A stretch of 64,000 bases of DNA from Arcobacteraceae bacterium (GTDB lineage Bacteria; Campylobacterota; Campylobacteria; Campylobacterales; Arcobacteraceae), in NCBI GenBank assembly GCA_021107755.1, contig JAIOSF010000002.1, positions 85,310-149,309 on the forward strand, written 5' to 3'. This document shows positions 1-9,648 of this stretch, piece after piece (within the stretch, counting starts at the first letter, position 1; each line of letters starts with the position of its first letter). The notes under the pieces are model-generated. The model was not told the DNA's origin. It searched no databases and was given only the letters and a program-made list of their open reading frames with translations. The translations under genes were made by a program, and so were the position numbers.

Positions 1-1957
1 CTGGTTTTCCAAAATAATACCCTTGTGAATAATCAACACCAAGTTCTTTAAGATAATCAAATATCTCTTTTGTTTCAACAAACTCAGCTACTGTTTGGAT
101 ATTTTGTTTTTTGGCAAATGTTACTATAGTTTCCACTACATTTCTACTATACTCATCATGAACAATATTTTTAATAATACTTCCATCAATTTTTAAAATA
201 TCTGGTTCAAATTTTAATAATCGTTCAAAATTAGAATATCCTGCACCAAAATCATCAATAGCTATTGAAACTCCTTGCGCTTTTACAGTTTTAATAAAAC
301 TAATTATATTATCAAAATCTTTGATATTTTCATCTTCTAATAGCTCAAATATCAATCTTTTTCTGTCATCTTTATATTGATCAAGTAGTTGATATATTTT
401 ATCTCTAGTTGCCTCCTTTTCAATATCAATTGTTGATAGGTTAATTGAGAGTTTTGTTGTGATTGCTTTTAACATCTTAAAAGAGTTTTCTAAAACTCTA
501 TCAGTGATTTTATTATAATATATCCCTTTTTTTGATACTGATAAAAACTCATAAGGGGTTAATACTCTTCCGTTCTCATCTACAAGTCGTACCAAAGATT
601 CATACTTCTCAATCTCTTTTGTTTTATTATTAATAATAGGCTGAAAATAGGAAATAATATTATAACTATCAAGGGCAATTTTAACCATTTTTATCACATC
701 AAGATTTTTTTTCGCTTCTTTTTGGTGTCTTATTGAAAAATCGTTTGAATGACATATAATCATATTTTTGTCAATCACCTCATCAAGACCAGCTTTTGCA
801 TCTTCATAGAGCATATGTTTTCCCATAGCATAGCTAAGTGAAATATTTATATCGTATTCTATCCCCTCAATATCTAAAATAGATTGTTTTACATTATTTA
901 CAAACTCTTTAAGATAGGCATCAATTTGTACACCAGCTTTCATAAAATGGTCTAAATCTGTTAAAAGTGCGTATTTCCCATTATCAAGGTTATAAACATT
1001 TTCAAACTTATAATCTTGTGGCAGGTATGATAAAAGTTTAAATCCAAACATTTTTTCTATTTTATCTATTGTAGTAAGATTATAAAACTTTTCTAACATC
1101 TCAAACTCTTCTATATGTACTAGAATAAGCAAGGATAAAATATTTGACTCTATCTTATCAAGAAAATGCTTTTTATCACTAAGAATTGAACTTATATTTT
1201 GCCGTAATGCTATATACTCAACTACTTCACCCTCTTGATTTAAAATAGGGGAAATCATTGATTTTACATAATAAGATTCACCTGATTTATTCAAGTTCCT
1301 TACTATTCCATTCCATTGTTTTTTTTCCACTTTTACAGTATCCCACAACTCTTTAAAAATCTCTTTTGGTGTATCAGGATGTCTTATAATATTATGGTTT
1401 TTTCCTAAAAGTTCATTTTTTGTATATCCAGATACTCTACAAAAATTATCATTTGCATAAGTAATTTTTCCTGCTATATCAGTTTTGGATATGATTGAAC
1501 TTTTATCTGCAATATCTTGATATTGTTTGAGTAGATTTATATTTTCTTTGTTATTTTCGTACTCTTCTCCAATTTGATATCTTTCCTCTAGATTATTTAC
1601 TTTTGTTAAAAACTCTTGATTATCAATTGGATGTGTAAAATAACCATCTGTTCCCAATTCTATATTCTTGATTAATGTTTCATACTTTGTATCTTTTGAG
1701 AGGATCAAGATAATTATAAAAGGTCTTTTTTTTCTTATCTCTTCAATAAGCTTGAACTTTTCTTCATAGTTATTTTCTAATTCAATTAAAACCAAATCAA
1801 TATAGTTTTGATTGAATTTTGCAAGTCCATCTTCTACATTATACGCTAAAACTAAAGAACCAAAACTATCAACTAGCCACTCATCATAAGAGTGTGTCTC
1901 TTCTTTTATAAACAATAATGTCAATCGCTTTGCAAATTTGCTATATTTAATATTCAT
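1..1957 (-). CDS. Pseudoreceiver-PAS-GGDEF-EAL protein (C-terminus cut by window edge)
   Basis: The first ~652 codons are present and the gene runs off the left edge. Reading from ATG at 1957: a receiver-like domain (about residues 10-125), a PAS domain (about 155-270, with IIRHPDTPK), a GGDEF-like domain and an EAL domain. The receiver is degenerate: the phospho-acceptor position reads VLIELEN (Glu59, not Asp) and the conserved Lys position is His109. The GGDEF motif is lost (NGKYA in its place). The EAL domain looks intact, with ESLVRL and IDDFGAGYSN. This suggests a cyclic-di-GMP phosphodiesterase whose N-terminal half is sensory. It is paralogous in PAS-GGDEF-EAL to the gene at 16381-19104, and both end in a GxxYGK-type tail. 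It diverges from the lipoprotein gene at 2015. Confidence 0.9.
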   Translation of the reverse strand, partial: MNIKYSKFAKRLTLLFIKEETHSYDEWLVDSFGSLVLAYNVEDGLAKFNQNYIDLVLIELENNYEEKFKLIEEIRKKRPFIIILILSKDTKYETLIKNIELGTDGYFTHPIDNQEFLTKVNNLEERYQIGEEYENNKENINLLKQYQDIADKSSIISKTDIAGKITYANDNFCRVSGYTKNELLGKNHNIIRHPDTPKEIFKELWDTVKVEKKQWNGIVRNLNKSGESYYVKSMISPILNQEGEVVEYIALRQNISSILSDKKHFLDKIESNILSLLILVHIEEFEMLEKFYNLTTIDKIEKMFGFKLLSYLPQDYKFENVYNLDNGKYALLTDLDHFMKAGVQIDAYLKEFVNNVKQSILDIEGIEYDINISLSYAMGKHMLYEDAKAGLDEVIDKNMIICHSNDFSIRHQKEAKKNLDVIKMVKIALDSYNIISYFQPIINNKTKEIEKYESLVRLVDENGRVLTPYEFLSVSKKGIYYNKITDRVLENSFKMLKAITTKLSINLSTIDIEKEATRDKIYQLLDQYKDDRKRLIFELLEDENIKDFDNIISFIKTVKAQGVSIAIDDFGAGYSNFERLLKFEPDILKIDGSIIKNIVHDEYSRNVVETIVTFAKKQNIQTVAEFVETKEIFDYLKELGVDYSQGYYFGKP

Positions 1958-2014
1958 AATATAAAATTATACTATAATAACATTAAAACTTAATATGTGA
2001 AAGGTAATAAAGTG

Positions 2015-2953
2015 ATGTTAAGAATTATTATTTATCAAAAATTATTTTTTATTATTTTTATTGTCATCTTTACTTCTGGATGTAGTAAAAAGATGGTAAT
2101 ATCTACTTATAGTGATATCTCTATACCTATAGCAAATATTGAGAATGTGAATACTACTATAGAGGGGAGTTCACAATTTATTGATAGTATAAACTCTTTT
2201 TTACCCGCAGAGTTTAATGGCAATGTGATACTTAATAATGACCCAACTTCCCCTTATATACTTCATATAATAGAAAACTATCTCCAAACTGCATCTAGGT
2301 CTTATGAGACTCAAGAGGAAAAAACCATCCAATATGTAGATTATGTTTTTGATTCCAAACAAAATAAAACTATACCTATAATAAAAACAAGAGATATTAT
2401 CTATTTTCAAAGATGTTTAGTAACAGACTATTCTCTTAGTGCTAGTGTTACTACTAGATTTAAAAGAGAGACTATATTTGCAACAGTACAAGATGAACAG
2501 TGTTTAAAAAGAAGATTTAATCTTTTTAATAATTATGAACTTCATTCTAGAAATAGTGGTCAGTTTTATAATACTTTAGTAGAAAAACTTACAGCAAACA
2601 TCAAAAACTATCTTGTACCACATACAACAACATATAGTGTAGATATAGATGATGACATAGATGTACCAATGTCTGATATTGATGAAGAAAATTATGAAAA
2701 TATTATTTCGATGTTAGTAGATGGGATATATTCAAACGAACTATTAATTCAATTAGTAAAACTTAACAACAATTATCCAAACTCTTATTCAATAAACTAT
2801 AATTTAGGATTACTCTATGAATATATTGGACAAAATAAAAATGCCCTTTTTTATTACAAAAAGTGTTTAAATATTAAAACTACAAAAGAGATAATAAATA
2901 GAGTCCAAACAATAAATCGGAATATAGTAAATAAGAAAAATGCACAACTATAA
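2015..2953 (+). CDS. Putative lipoprotein with C-terminal TPR-like segment
   Basis: The product is about 312 aa. It starts with a hydrophobic stretch ending in the lipobox TSGC, so it is probably exported and lipidated. The middle has no family I recognise. The last ~60 residues (NYNLGLLYEYIGQNKNALFY) resemble one TPR unit. An in-frame GTG at 1997 gives 318 aa, but AAAGG at 2000-2004 sits correctly for ATG 2015 (or GTG 2012), so I prefer the later start. It lies 13 bases before the DUF748 gene in the same direction, so the two are probably co-transcribed. An envelope role is likely; no specific function can be given. Confidence 0.75.
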   Translation: MLRIIIYQKLFFIIFIVIFTSGCSKKMVISTYSDISIPIANIENVNTTIEGSSQFIDSINSFLPAEFNGNVILNNDPTSPYILHIIENYLQTASRSYETQEEKTIQYVDYVFDSKQNKTIPIIKTRDIIYFQRCLVTDYSLSASVTTRFKRETIFATVQDEQCLKRRFNLFNNYELHSRNSGQFYNTLVEKLTANIKNYLVPHTTTYSVDIDDDIDVPMSDIDEENYENIISMLVDGIYSNELLIQLVKLNNNYPNSYSINYNLGLLYEYIGQNKNALFYYKKCLNIKTTKEIINRVQTINRNIVNKKNAQL

Positions 2954-2966
2954 AAAAGGATAGAAA

Positions 2967-5663
2967 ATGAAAAGTTTTACAAAGTTTTTTACAAAATTAA
3001 TTTTTGGTATTGTTATAGTTTATAGTATCATAGGCTTTATAATATTACCCTACTTTGTGCAGTTTTATATCCCTACAATAATAGAAAAAACTATCAAAAC
3101 AGAAAGTTATGTAGATTCTGTACACTTTAACCCATATACTTTTCACATAAAAGTCAGTAACCTAATAATCAAAGACCAAAAAAAGCAAAATATTCTTTTT
3201 TTTGAAACATTAAAAATAAATATAGATCCTTTAAAACTTCTCAATAAAGAGATTAATCTTAGTGATTTTACAATTGATAATTTAAAACTAGCAATTGATA
3301 TAAATAAAAACAATGTAATTAATTTTCAATATATCCTTGACGCTTTAGATAATAAAAACAATGATACTACAAATAATGAAACTACAGAAAAAAGTGATAC
3401 AGTATTTACAATAGATAATCTAAACTTATCAAATATTCGATTTGTTTTTGAGGACTATTCAAAAACTACACCATTTATTGTTGAAACAAAACCTATATCT
3501 CTTTTTTCAACCAATATCAAACTAAAAAGTAATCACACAAATAAAGTTGCATTTACTATTGATACTCACAACACAGGAAAAATATCACTTCAATCAAATA
3601 TTGTAATAGAGCCATTAAGTATTGATGGGAATATTATAGTTACACAAATTGCTACCAATAAAATATTTCACTATATACAAACGCCCCAAATGCAATTTGA
3701 TATTGATTCAAAACCTCTTGATATCTCTTTTGACTTCCAATATAAAAAGATACAAGAAAAACAAAATATAGTTTTAGAAAATATTGCTATAAAACTTGAT
3801 AAATTATTCTTTACTCAAAATCCTTTTTCTGTAGAGATAGAAAAACTTCTTCATAAAACACAAAAAGTACAATTAGAGATTCAAGACACTACAACATATG
3901 ATGTGACAAATATAGATACAAAGATACAAAATATACTCTTTTTAGACTCAACAAAAAAAACTCCATTAAACTTTAGTGAGTTTTCGAATACTGTTGAGGC
4001 TTTCTCTAGTGATAAAGAAAAACCAATAAATATAATACAATCACTTCACACTCCAAAAAGCGGAACAATCAAAAGCAATATTAAAGCTATCCAAGAACCA
4101 CTAAGTTTAGATATTAAACTTCATACACAAGATATAGCCATACAACCTTATGAGGCACATATACAAGAGTTTGCTAATATTGATATAAAATCAGCACTTT
4201 TTAGTAACAAAGGGGAACTAAAAGTTACAAATGAAAATAATCAAACAAATATAAATCTACAAACAGATGCCTCTTTAAAAAATATAGATATTCTTAACAG
4301 TACAAATAAACAACAACTATTTAAACTAGACTTGTTGAAGCTTACGAATATCAACTATCAAGACAACAATCTTTTTATAAAAAATATTGTTGTTGATAAG
4401 CCATTTATCCAATTTTCTATCAATGATAACAATACAACAAATTTCTCAAACCTTATTCCACAAGATTCAAAAAAAGAGCAACCAGCTAAAGAAAAGACAA
4501 CTAAAAAAGAGTTTGTATATAATATAGATACAATCACAATAAAAAATGGTGATTCTCTCTTTGAAGATAATACTGTTTCTCCAAAATTTATCTCAAAAGA
4601 TACTCAAATCTCTGGAGATATTAAACAACTCTCATCAGATAACAAGAAAGTAGCTACGATAACTCACTCAAGTATTATAGATAGCTATGCACCACTTTTA
4701 GTAAATACAGATATAGTTATTTCAAATCCATTAGAAGCTCTAAAAAGTGAAGTTAAAATTGAAAATATAAATTTACCCTCACTCTCTACTTATAGTGGTA
4801 AGTTTATAGGACAAACTATAAAAAATGGGAAGTTAAACCTTACTTTGAATTATGATATTAAAAAATCTCAACTTAAAAGTACAAATAATATTAGAATAAA
4901 AGATATAGAACTAGGTGAAAAAGTAGAGAGTAAAGATGCTATTAATGCACCTATTGGATTGGCTATAGCCCTGCTTGAAGATAATGAGGGATATATTGAT
5001 TTAGATATACCTATTGATGGAGATATCAACAATCCTAATTTTCACCTAAGTGATGCAATACTTGATGTAATCACAAATACTATAGTTGGAATTGTATCTG
5101 CACCTTTTAAATTCTTAGCCTTACTTATTGGACTTGATGGGGAGGATATCTCTAATATTGAATTTAACTATGGAGATTTTAATATTTATGTAACACAACA
5201 AGAAAAATTGGATAATATTGTAAAAGCACTTCAAAAACGACCAAGCCTAAAATTAAAAGTAAAAACATCTTATATCCAAAATGAAGATACAATAGCTTTA
5301 CAAGAGATAAAGTTTAAAGATAAATATAACTTAATTTTCAATGAGAAAGAGGATTTTGAAAAAATTTATAAAAAAACCAAAGCAATTTTTATAAAAGAGT
5401 TTGGAGAAAAAAGATATAAAGCTTTAGAAGGGGAAGAGAAAAACAAATATGATACTATGTTGCAAAGCCTCAAAGATACTATAAATATAACAGAAGAAGA
5501 ACTAAAACTATTAGCAACAAAAAGAGCACAAACAATACACTCATATCTTATTTCAAAAAAACTTGATCCATCTAAAATAATTATAGATGAAAATATCAAA
5601 CCAAGTGTTAAAGATTTAAAGATAAATAAAGTATTAGTACTATTTGAAATTCAAGCTAAATAG
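2967..5663 (+). CDS. AsmA-like DUF748 family envelope protein
   Basis: The product is 898 aa with one N-terminal membrane segment (about residues 10-32) followed by a very long beta-rich, presumably periplasmic region. The opening pattern (membrane anchor, then repeats such as SVHFNPYTFHIKVSNL and LNKEINLSDFTIDNLKLAI) and the late block LEDNEGYIDLDIPIDGDINNP are typical of DUF748/AsmA-like proteins. This superfamily includes inter-membrane lipid-transfer bridges. The C-terminal ~160 residues are charged and helical and end in a short strand. A good ribosome site (AAAGGA) precedes ATG 2967. It is followed 54 bases later by a second AsmA-like gene, so the pair may act together in outer-membrane homeostasis; that part is inference. 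Confidence 0.8.
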   Translation: MKSFTKFFTKLIFGIVIVYSIIGFIILPYFVQFYIPTIIEKTIKTESYVDSVHFNPYTFHIKVSNLIIKDQKKQNILFFETLKINIDPLKLLNKEINLSDFTIDNLKLAIDINKNNVINFQYILDALDNKNNDTTNNETTEKSDTVFTIDNLNLSNIRFVFEDYSKTTPFIVETKPISLFSTNIKLKSNHTNKVAFTIDTHNTGKISLQSNIVIEPLSIDGNIIVTQIATNKIFHYIQTPQMQFDIDSKPLDISFDFQYKKIQEKQNIVLENIAIKLDKLFFTQNPFSVEIEKLLHKTQKVQLEIQDTTTYDVTNIDTKIQNILFLDSTKKTPLNFSEFSNTVEAFSSDKEKPINIIQSLHTPKSGTIKSNIKAIQEPLSLDIKLHTQDIAIQPYEAHIQEFANIDIKSALFSNKGELKVTNENNQTNINLQTDASLKNIDILNSTNKQQLFKLDLLKLTNINYQDNNLFIKNIVVDKPFIQFSINDNNTTNFSNLIPQDSKKEQPAKEKTTKKEFVYNIDTITIKNGDSLFEDNTVSPKFISKDTQISGDIKQLSSDNKKVATITHSSIIDSYAPLLVNTDIVISNPLEALKSEVKIENINLPSLSTYSGKFIGQTIKNGKLNLTLNYDIKKSQLKSTNNIRIKDIELGEKVESKDAINAPIGLAIALLEDNEGYIDLDIPIDGDINNPNFHLSDAILDVITNTIVGIVSAPFKFLALLIGLDGEDISNIEFNYGDFNIYVTQQEKLDNIVKALQKRPSLKLKVKTSYIQNEDTIALQEIKFKDKYNLIFNEKEDFEKIYKKTKAIFIKEFGEKRYKALEGEEKNKYDTMLQSLKDTINITEEELKLLATKRAQTIHSYLISKKLDPSKIIIDENIKPSVKDLKINKVLVLFEIQAK

Positions 5664-5717
5664 ATAAAGCAATTTTTGAGTAAAATTAGTGCTAAATTAA
5701 AATTTTAAAGGTTCAGT

Positions 5718-7223
5718 ATGAGATTAATAGTAGGTTTATTTGCAGTGATGACAACAATAATTGTTGCAGCGTATGTTATGGTGTTTACAAGTTTTGGACA
5801 TGGGATTATTTTACCAATTATAGAATCAAACATAGAAAAAAATCTTAAAATAAACGATGCAAAGTTTACGAACTTTACCTTATCAACAAACAGTATCAAT
5901 ACAACATTAACACTGGATAATCAACCTATACATATAGAGGGAAAATTTAATCTTATAAAAAAACTTATTGATCTTCAATATGATATCAAAATAGATGATT
6001 TAAGTGTTTTTAATACAATCTCAAACCAAAAACTTCAAGGTACTTTTTACACAAATGGAAAAGTTATAGGTGTATTGGGAAATATTGGGATTGAGGGGAA
6101 AGCTACTTTTGCAGATGGGAAAACTAACTATGAGCTATTTGTAAAAGAAGATAATATTAAAAATATAAAATTTTCTTTAGTAAACTTAAGTGTTGAGAAA
6201 CTTTTATGGATGGTATCACAACCACAATATACAACTGGAACTCTTAATATAAATGGGACAATAAATTCACTCAATAATCTTGATGGAGATATAGTTACAA
6301 AACTTACAAATGGTGTTTTAAATAGTGAGTTTATCAATAAAACTTTTGAACAAAACTTGCCTAAAAAAGCAACTTATGAAACAACTATAAATACAAAGTT
6401 AGCAAAAGAAAATATAATTTCTACAGTAGATTTCAACTCTTTTGTGGCACAACTAGGTACTAAAAAAACCACATTTAATATCCCAAGTAAAAAACTAACA
6501 TCTGATTATATACTTGATGTTCCAAGTTTAAATACCCTTTATTTTATCACAAATCAAAAACTAAAAGGTGGGATAACAATTAATGGAGATATCACATTTG
6601 ATAAAACATTATTAGCAACTTTTAATAGTAAAAAATTTGATGGGACTATGAAAGGGAAACTAGATAATAATAAATTAAATGTACAACTTGATAATATACA
6701 GTCAACAAAACTTCTAGATATGCTTTACTACCCAGAGATTTTTAAATCTAATATCAGACTTGATTTAGATTATGATATTGCTACTAAAAAAGGATTGTCA
6801 AAATTAAGTTCGAACAATGGACAATTTTTAACAAATCAAACAACCCAAATGTTAAAACAATTTACCAAATATGATTTAACAATGGAGGTTTATGATGTTA
6901 CAAACCTTACAACAAAAATTGATAATACACTCCTAGAAAATGAACTTTTTATGAAAAGTAAAAATAGTCAAATCAAATCAAAAGTTTTCACAGTTGACAC
7001 TGCAAAATCAACAATCAATGCAGATTTAACTTTACAATATAGAAAATACGATATGGGTCTTAAGCTTAATGGTGCCATAGCAGATCCTAAAGTAAAATTA
7101 GATATTGGTAAAGCTATAGAAAATAAAGCAAAAGAGAAAATCAAAGAAAAATTAAATAAAGAGTTAAAAGATAAACTCAAAAATGAAAATATAGGAAATA
7201 TTTTAAACAATATTTTTAAATAA
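5718..7223 (+). CDS. AsmA-like membrane-anchored protein
   Basis: The product is 501 aa with an N-terminal membrane helix (about residues 3-22) and then repeated beta-strand units of the AsmA type (LNINGTINSLNNLDGDIV, GGITINGDITFD, MGLKLNGAIADPKVKLDI). It ends in a lysine-rich helix. AAAGG at 5707-5711 supports ATG 5718. The terminal pattern GAIADPKVKLD is common in AsmA/TamB-like proteins. It follows the DUF748 gene, and together they form a small envelope cluster unrelated to the nif genes that begin 66 bases later. The exact subfamily was not determined. Confidence 0.7.
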   Translation: MRLIVGLFAVMTTIIVAAYVMVFTSFGHGIILPIIESNIEKNLKINDAKFTNFTLSTNSINTTLTLDNQPIHIEGKFNLIKKLIDLQYDIKIDDLSVFNTISNQKLQGTFYTNGKVIGVLGNIGIEGKATFADGKTNYELFVKEDNIKNIKFSLVNLSVEKLLWMVSQPQYTTGTLNINGTINSLNNLDGDIVTKLTNGVLNSEFINKTFEQNLPKKATYETTINTKLAKENIISTVDFNSFVAQLGTKKTTFNIPSKKLTSDYILDVPSLNTLYFITNQKLKGGITINGDITFDKTLLATFNSKKFDGTMKGKLDNNKLNVQLDNIQSTKLLDMLYYPEIFKSNIRLDLDYDIATKKGLSKLSSNNGQFLTNQTTQMLKQFTKYDLTMEVYDVTNLTTKIDNTLLENELFMKSKNSQIKSKVFTVDTAKSTINADLTLQYRKYDMGLKLNGAIADPKVKLDIGKAIENKAKEKIKEKLNKELKDKLKNENIGNILNNIFK

Positions 7224-7234
7224 CTACTAAAAAC

Positions 7235-7251
7235 TTGGAATAGTTCTTGTA
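7235..7251 (+). promoter_or_regulatory. Sigma-54 (-24/-12) promoter candidate for nifN
   Basis: TTGG at 7235-7238 and TTGT at 7247-7250 give GG-N10-GT, with the TTGGAA start seen in Campylobacter RpoN promoters. The -12 element has GT instead of GC. Transcription would begin near 7262, 28 bases before nifN. RpoN is encoded at the end of the same cluster. Confidence 0.6.
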
Positions 7252-7289
7252 TATAGTTAAGTATAAACAAAATATATTAGGAACTTTCC

Positions 7290-8576
7290 ATGAGTGAGAA
7301 ACCAAATAAACCACTACAAATAAATCCAATCAAACTATCACAACCTATGGGAGCATTATTATGTTTTTTAGGTATTAAAAACACAATGCCACTTATGCAT
7401 GGAGCACAAGGATGTGCTAGTTTTTCAAAAGTATTTTTTACTAGACATTTTAGTGACCCAATTGCTGTACAAACAACAGCAGTAAACGATATAACTGCTG
7501 TTCTTGATGGTGGAGACTATAGTGTCAGTGAAGCTGTAAAAAATATCACAAAAAAAGTAAAACCTGACCTCGTTGGACTTTTTACAACAGGTATGACTGA
7601 AACAAAAGGTGATGATATAAAAGGGGCAACTTTTTTACTAAAAGATGTTCAAAAAATGGTATATGTTCATACACCTGATTTTGAGGGTGGATTAGAAAGT
7701 GGTTATGCTAAATCAATTGAAGCTATTATTGAACAATTAGTAACTCCTACAACTACAATTGATAATAAAAAAGCACTTATCATCCCTAATGTAAACCTTA
7801 CACCAATAGAGGTAGAAAAAATAAAAGAACAAGTAGACTTATTTGGTTATGAAACACTAGCATTACCTGATATTAGTCAATCTCTTGATGGTCATCTGGG
7901 GCTTAAACAAGGTGCAATGAGCAGTGGTGGAATAAGTATTGAAGAGATAGAAGAACTCGGTAGTTCACAAATTGTTATAACAATTGGAAACTCTGTAGAA
8001 AAAGCTGGGAATTTACTTAATAGTAAAAATGAAAATATGATACATCTTCACTTTGATACGATAAGCGGTTTACTAAAAGCTGATAAATTCTATAAAAGTT
8101 TAATGGATATTAAAAAGATATCTAAACCAAATCCATCAGTGGTACGATGGAGAAAAAGATTACAAGATGCTCTTTTAGATACACATTTTGCATTAGGTGG
8201 AGCAAAAGTTGTTATTGCAGCTGAACCAGATCAAATCCTTAGTATTGCTACAACAATAAAAGAAGCAGGAACAAATATCACAGCTGTAGTGTCTCCTACC
8301 AAAAGTGTAAGTTTAGAAACACTAAATGACATAAATGTAATAATTGGTGACTTTGATGATGTGGAAAATGAACTAAAAAATGCTGATATTCTTATCTCAA
8401 ACTTTCATGGAGAAAGAATCTGTAATAATCTTAAAAAAGCACTTATGGTAAGAGGTTTTCCAAACTATGAATTAGTAGGAAACAACCTTAAAAATGATAC
8501 TTTGTATGAGGGAAGTTGCTATATGCTTTTTGAGATAGCAAACATCATAAACCACTATAAATACGGACAACATTAA
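7290..8576 (+). CDS. nifN: Nitrogenase FeMo-cofactor scaffold subunit NifN
   Basis: The product is 428 aa, the usual length for NifN. NifN pairs with NifE to form the scaffold on which the NifB-derived iron-sulfur precursor matures into the FeMo cofactor. Visible signatures are the N-terminal PLQINPIKLSQPMGA, the GAQGCASFSKVFFTRHF block with the cluster-ligating Cys, and DITAVLDGGDYSVSEA. GGAA before ATG 7290 serves as ribosome site and a sigma-54-like promoter lies upstream. NifE is normally the immediate upstream neighbour but is not here; the upstream gene is AsmA-like. nifH, nifD, nifK, nifE and nifB must be elsewhere if the organism fixes nitrogen. Confidence 0.93.
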   Translation: MSEKPNKPLQINPIKLSQPMGALLCFLGIKNTMPLMHGAQGCASFSKVFFTRHFSDPIAVQTTAVNDITAVLDGGDYSVSEAVKNITKKVKPDLVGLFTTGMTETKGDDIKGATFLLKDVQKMVYVHTPDFEGGLESGYAKSIEAIIEQLVTPTTTIDNKKALIIPNVNLTPIEVEKIKEQVDLFGYETLALPDISQSLDGHLGLKQGAMSSGGISIEEIEELGSSQIVITIGNSVEKAGNLLNSKNENMIHLHFDTISGLLKADKFYKSLMDIKKISKPNPSVVRWRKRLQDALLDTHFALGGAKVVIAAEPDQILSIATTIKEAGTNITAVVSPTKSVSLETLNDINVIIGDFDDVENELKNADILISNFHGERICNNLKKALMVRGFPNYELVGNNLKNDTLYEGSCYMLFEIANIINHYKYGQH

Positions 8577-8582
8577 ACAATA

Positions 8583-8760
8583 GCATACCACAACTATCTA
8601 TTCAGTTTTATTTAAGATTAACAAAGAAATTACGCGTGACTTGGAGATGTATATCTAGGCTATTGAGGAACTTACTATCTGAAGTTAGATAAAAAGAACT
8701 TAACTGCTAAAGCTATTTCCTTTAATCTTAAATAAAACTGAATAGATAGTTGTGGTATGC
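8583..8760. repeat. 39-bp perfect inverted repeat flanking a ~100-base core
   Basis: The left arm 8583-8621 and right arm 8722-8760 are exact reverse complements over 39 bases, beginning GCATACCACA and ending at TTAA. The 100 bases between have smaller internal hairpins (AGAT..ATCT around 8646-8657; ATCT..AGAT around 8677-8690) and no ORF. No clear target-site duplication flanks it. It could be a MITE-like element, a structured RNA, or a transcription barrier after nifN. The right arm abuts the nifX sigma-54 element directly. Part of the arm recurs near 53.6 kb. Confidence 0.9.
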
Positions 8761-8775
8761 GGAACACTTTTTGCA
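8761..8775 (+). promoter_or_regulatory. Sigma-54 promoter candidate for nifX and downstream nif genes
   Basis: GG at 8761-8762 and TTGC at 8771-8774 give a correct GG-N10-GC match (GGAACAC...TTGCA). Transcription would start near 8786, about 25 bases before nifX. The element begins at the base following the inverted repeat. Confidence 0.7.
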
Positions 8776-8811
8776 TTTATATTAATATAAATAAAAAAAG
8801 GAGATCACAAT

Positions 8812-9210
8812 ATGGGATCAACAATAAAAGTTACTTCAAATAGTTCTGCCAAAGGTTCTATCAAAGTTGCATTCGCAACAAATGACAATGAAAATATAGA
8901 TGCTCACTTCGGAAGTGCTGCACAATTTAATGTGTATGATATTAGTGCTGATGATTGTGAAATATCTACAATTATTAAAATTGAAGAGAAAGATGTGGAT
9001 AAAACAGTTGCTCTTCTTAAAGGTGTAGATATAGTATATTTTGTAAATATTGGAGCAACAGCTGCTGCAAAAATTATAAACTCTGGAATTTTTCCAATCA
9101 AATACAAAGAGGTTGTATCAATTGATGATGAGATCAAAAAATTAACTGCAATGTTAAATGACAAACCAGCACCATTTATTAAAAAAATTCTTGAAAAAAA
9201 GGCTGCATAG
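8812..9210 (+). CDS. nifX: NifX-type iron-molybdenum cofactor carrier protein
   Basis: The product is 132 aa with a single dinitrogenase iron-molybdenum cofactor-binding domain. The pattern KVAFATNDNENIDAHFGSA at about residues 18-36 matches the NifX/NafY/NifB-C family, including the His of the HFG motif. NifX shuttles FeMo-co precursors between NifB and NifEN. A strong site, AAAAGGAG, precedes ATG 8812. The stop codon touches the start of the DUF269 gene, indicating translational coupling. Confidence 0.9.
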   Translation: MGSTIKVTSNSSAKGSIKVAFATNDNENIDAHFGSAAQFNVYDISADDCEISTIIKIEEKDVDKTVALLKGVDIVYFVNIGATAAAKIINSGIFPIKYKEVVSIDDEIKKLTAMLNDKPAPFIKKILEKKAA

Positions 9211-9633
9211 ATGGATAATTTATTTATAGAAACACTAATTGGACAAGTTCGAGCTTTAGACCAGTTTGGTACTTGGACAAATAGAACAGATGAAGATATA
9301 TTAGCAGAAAAATATGTTAAATCAAAAGAAGATTTAAAAAATATTCCAGTTATTGCAGATATTGATGAGATGCAAATACAAGATATTAGACTTATTTACC
9401 AAGCAATAGCTTTGGCTTTTGAAAAAAAGACGGGAGTTATGTGTAGTACAATTATGGAGATGAGCCACGAAGGTTTTGGGCGAGCTGTAGTAATTGCAGA
9501 CAAAATTGTAATAGTAAACAAGTTTTTCAAGGATGCACACAGATTTTCATTTAGAACATATGAGGATTTAGTTAAAGAGGGTGATAAACTTCTTGATGGT
9601 GCTATAAAAATTTACGATGAATATAAAAAATAA
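9211..9633 (+). CDS. NifX-associated nitrogen fixation protein (DUF269)
   Basis: The product is 140 aa and matches the NifX-associated family by RALDQFGTWTNRTDEDILAEKYV near the start and HEGFGRAVVIADKIVIVNK plus the FRTYEDLVKEGDKLL tail. The family almost always follows nifX; its biochemical role is not settled. ATG 9211 directly follows the nifX TAG without a spacer, so ribosomes probably carry over from nifX. Confidence 0.9.
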   Translation: MDNLFIETLIGQVRALDQFGTWTNRTDEDILAEKYVKSKEDLKNIPVIADIDEMQIQDIRLIYQAIALAFEKKTGVMCSTIMEMSHEGFGRAVVIADKIVIVNKFFKDAHRFSFRTYEDLVKEGDKLLDGAIKIYDEYKK

Positions 9634-9648
9634 GGGGGATTAGAACAA

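Noticed and set aside
1997..2014. Upstream GTG start for the lipoprotein
   Set aside because: The ribosome site AAAGG lies inside this extension and fits ATG 2015.
8751..8766. TGT-N10-ACA, the NifA upstream activator pattern, at the edge of the inverted repeat
   Set aside because: It overlaps the -24 element instead of lying 80-150 bases upstream, and one match to six fixed bases is weak.
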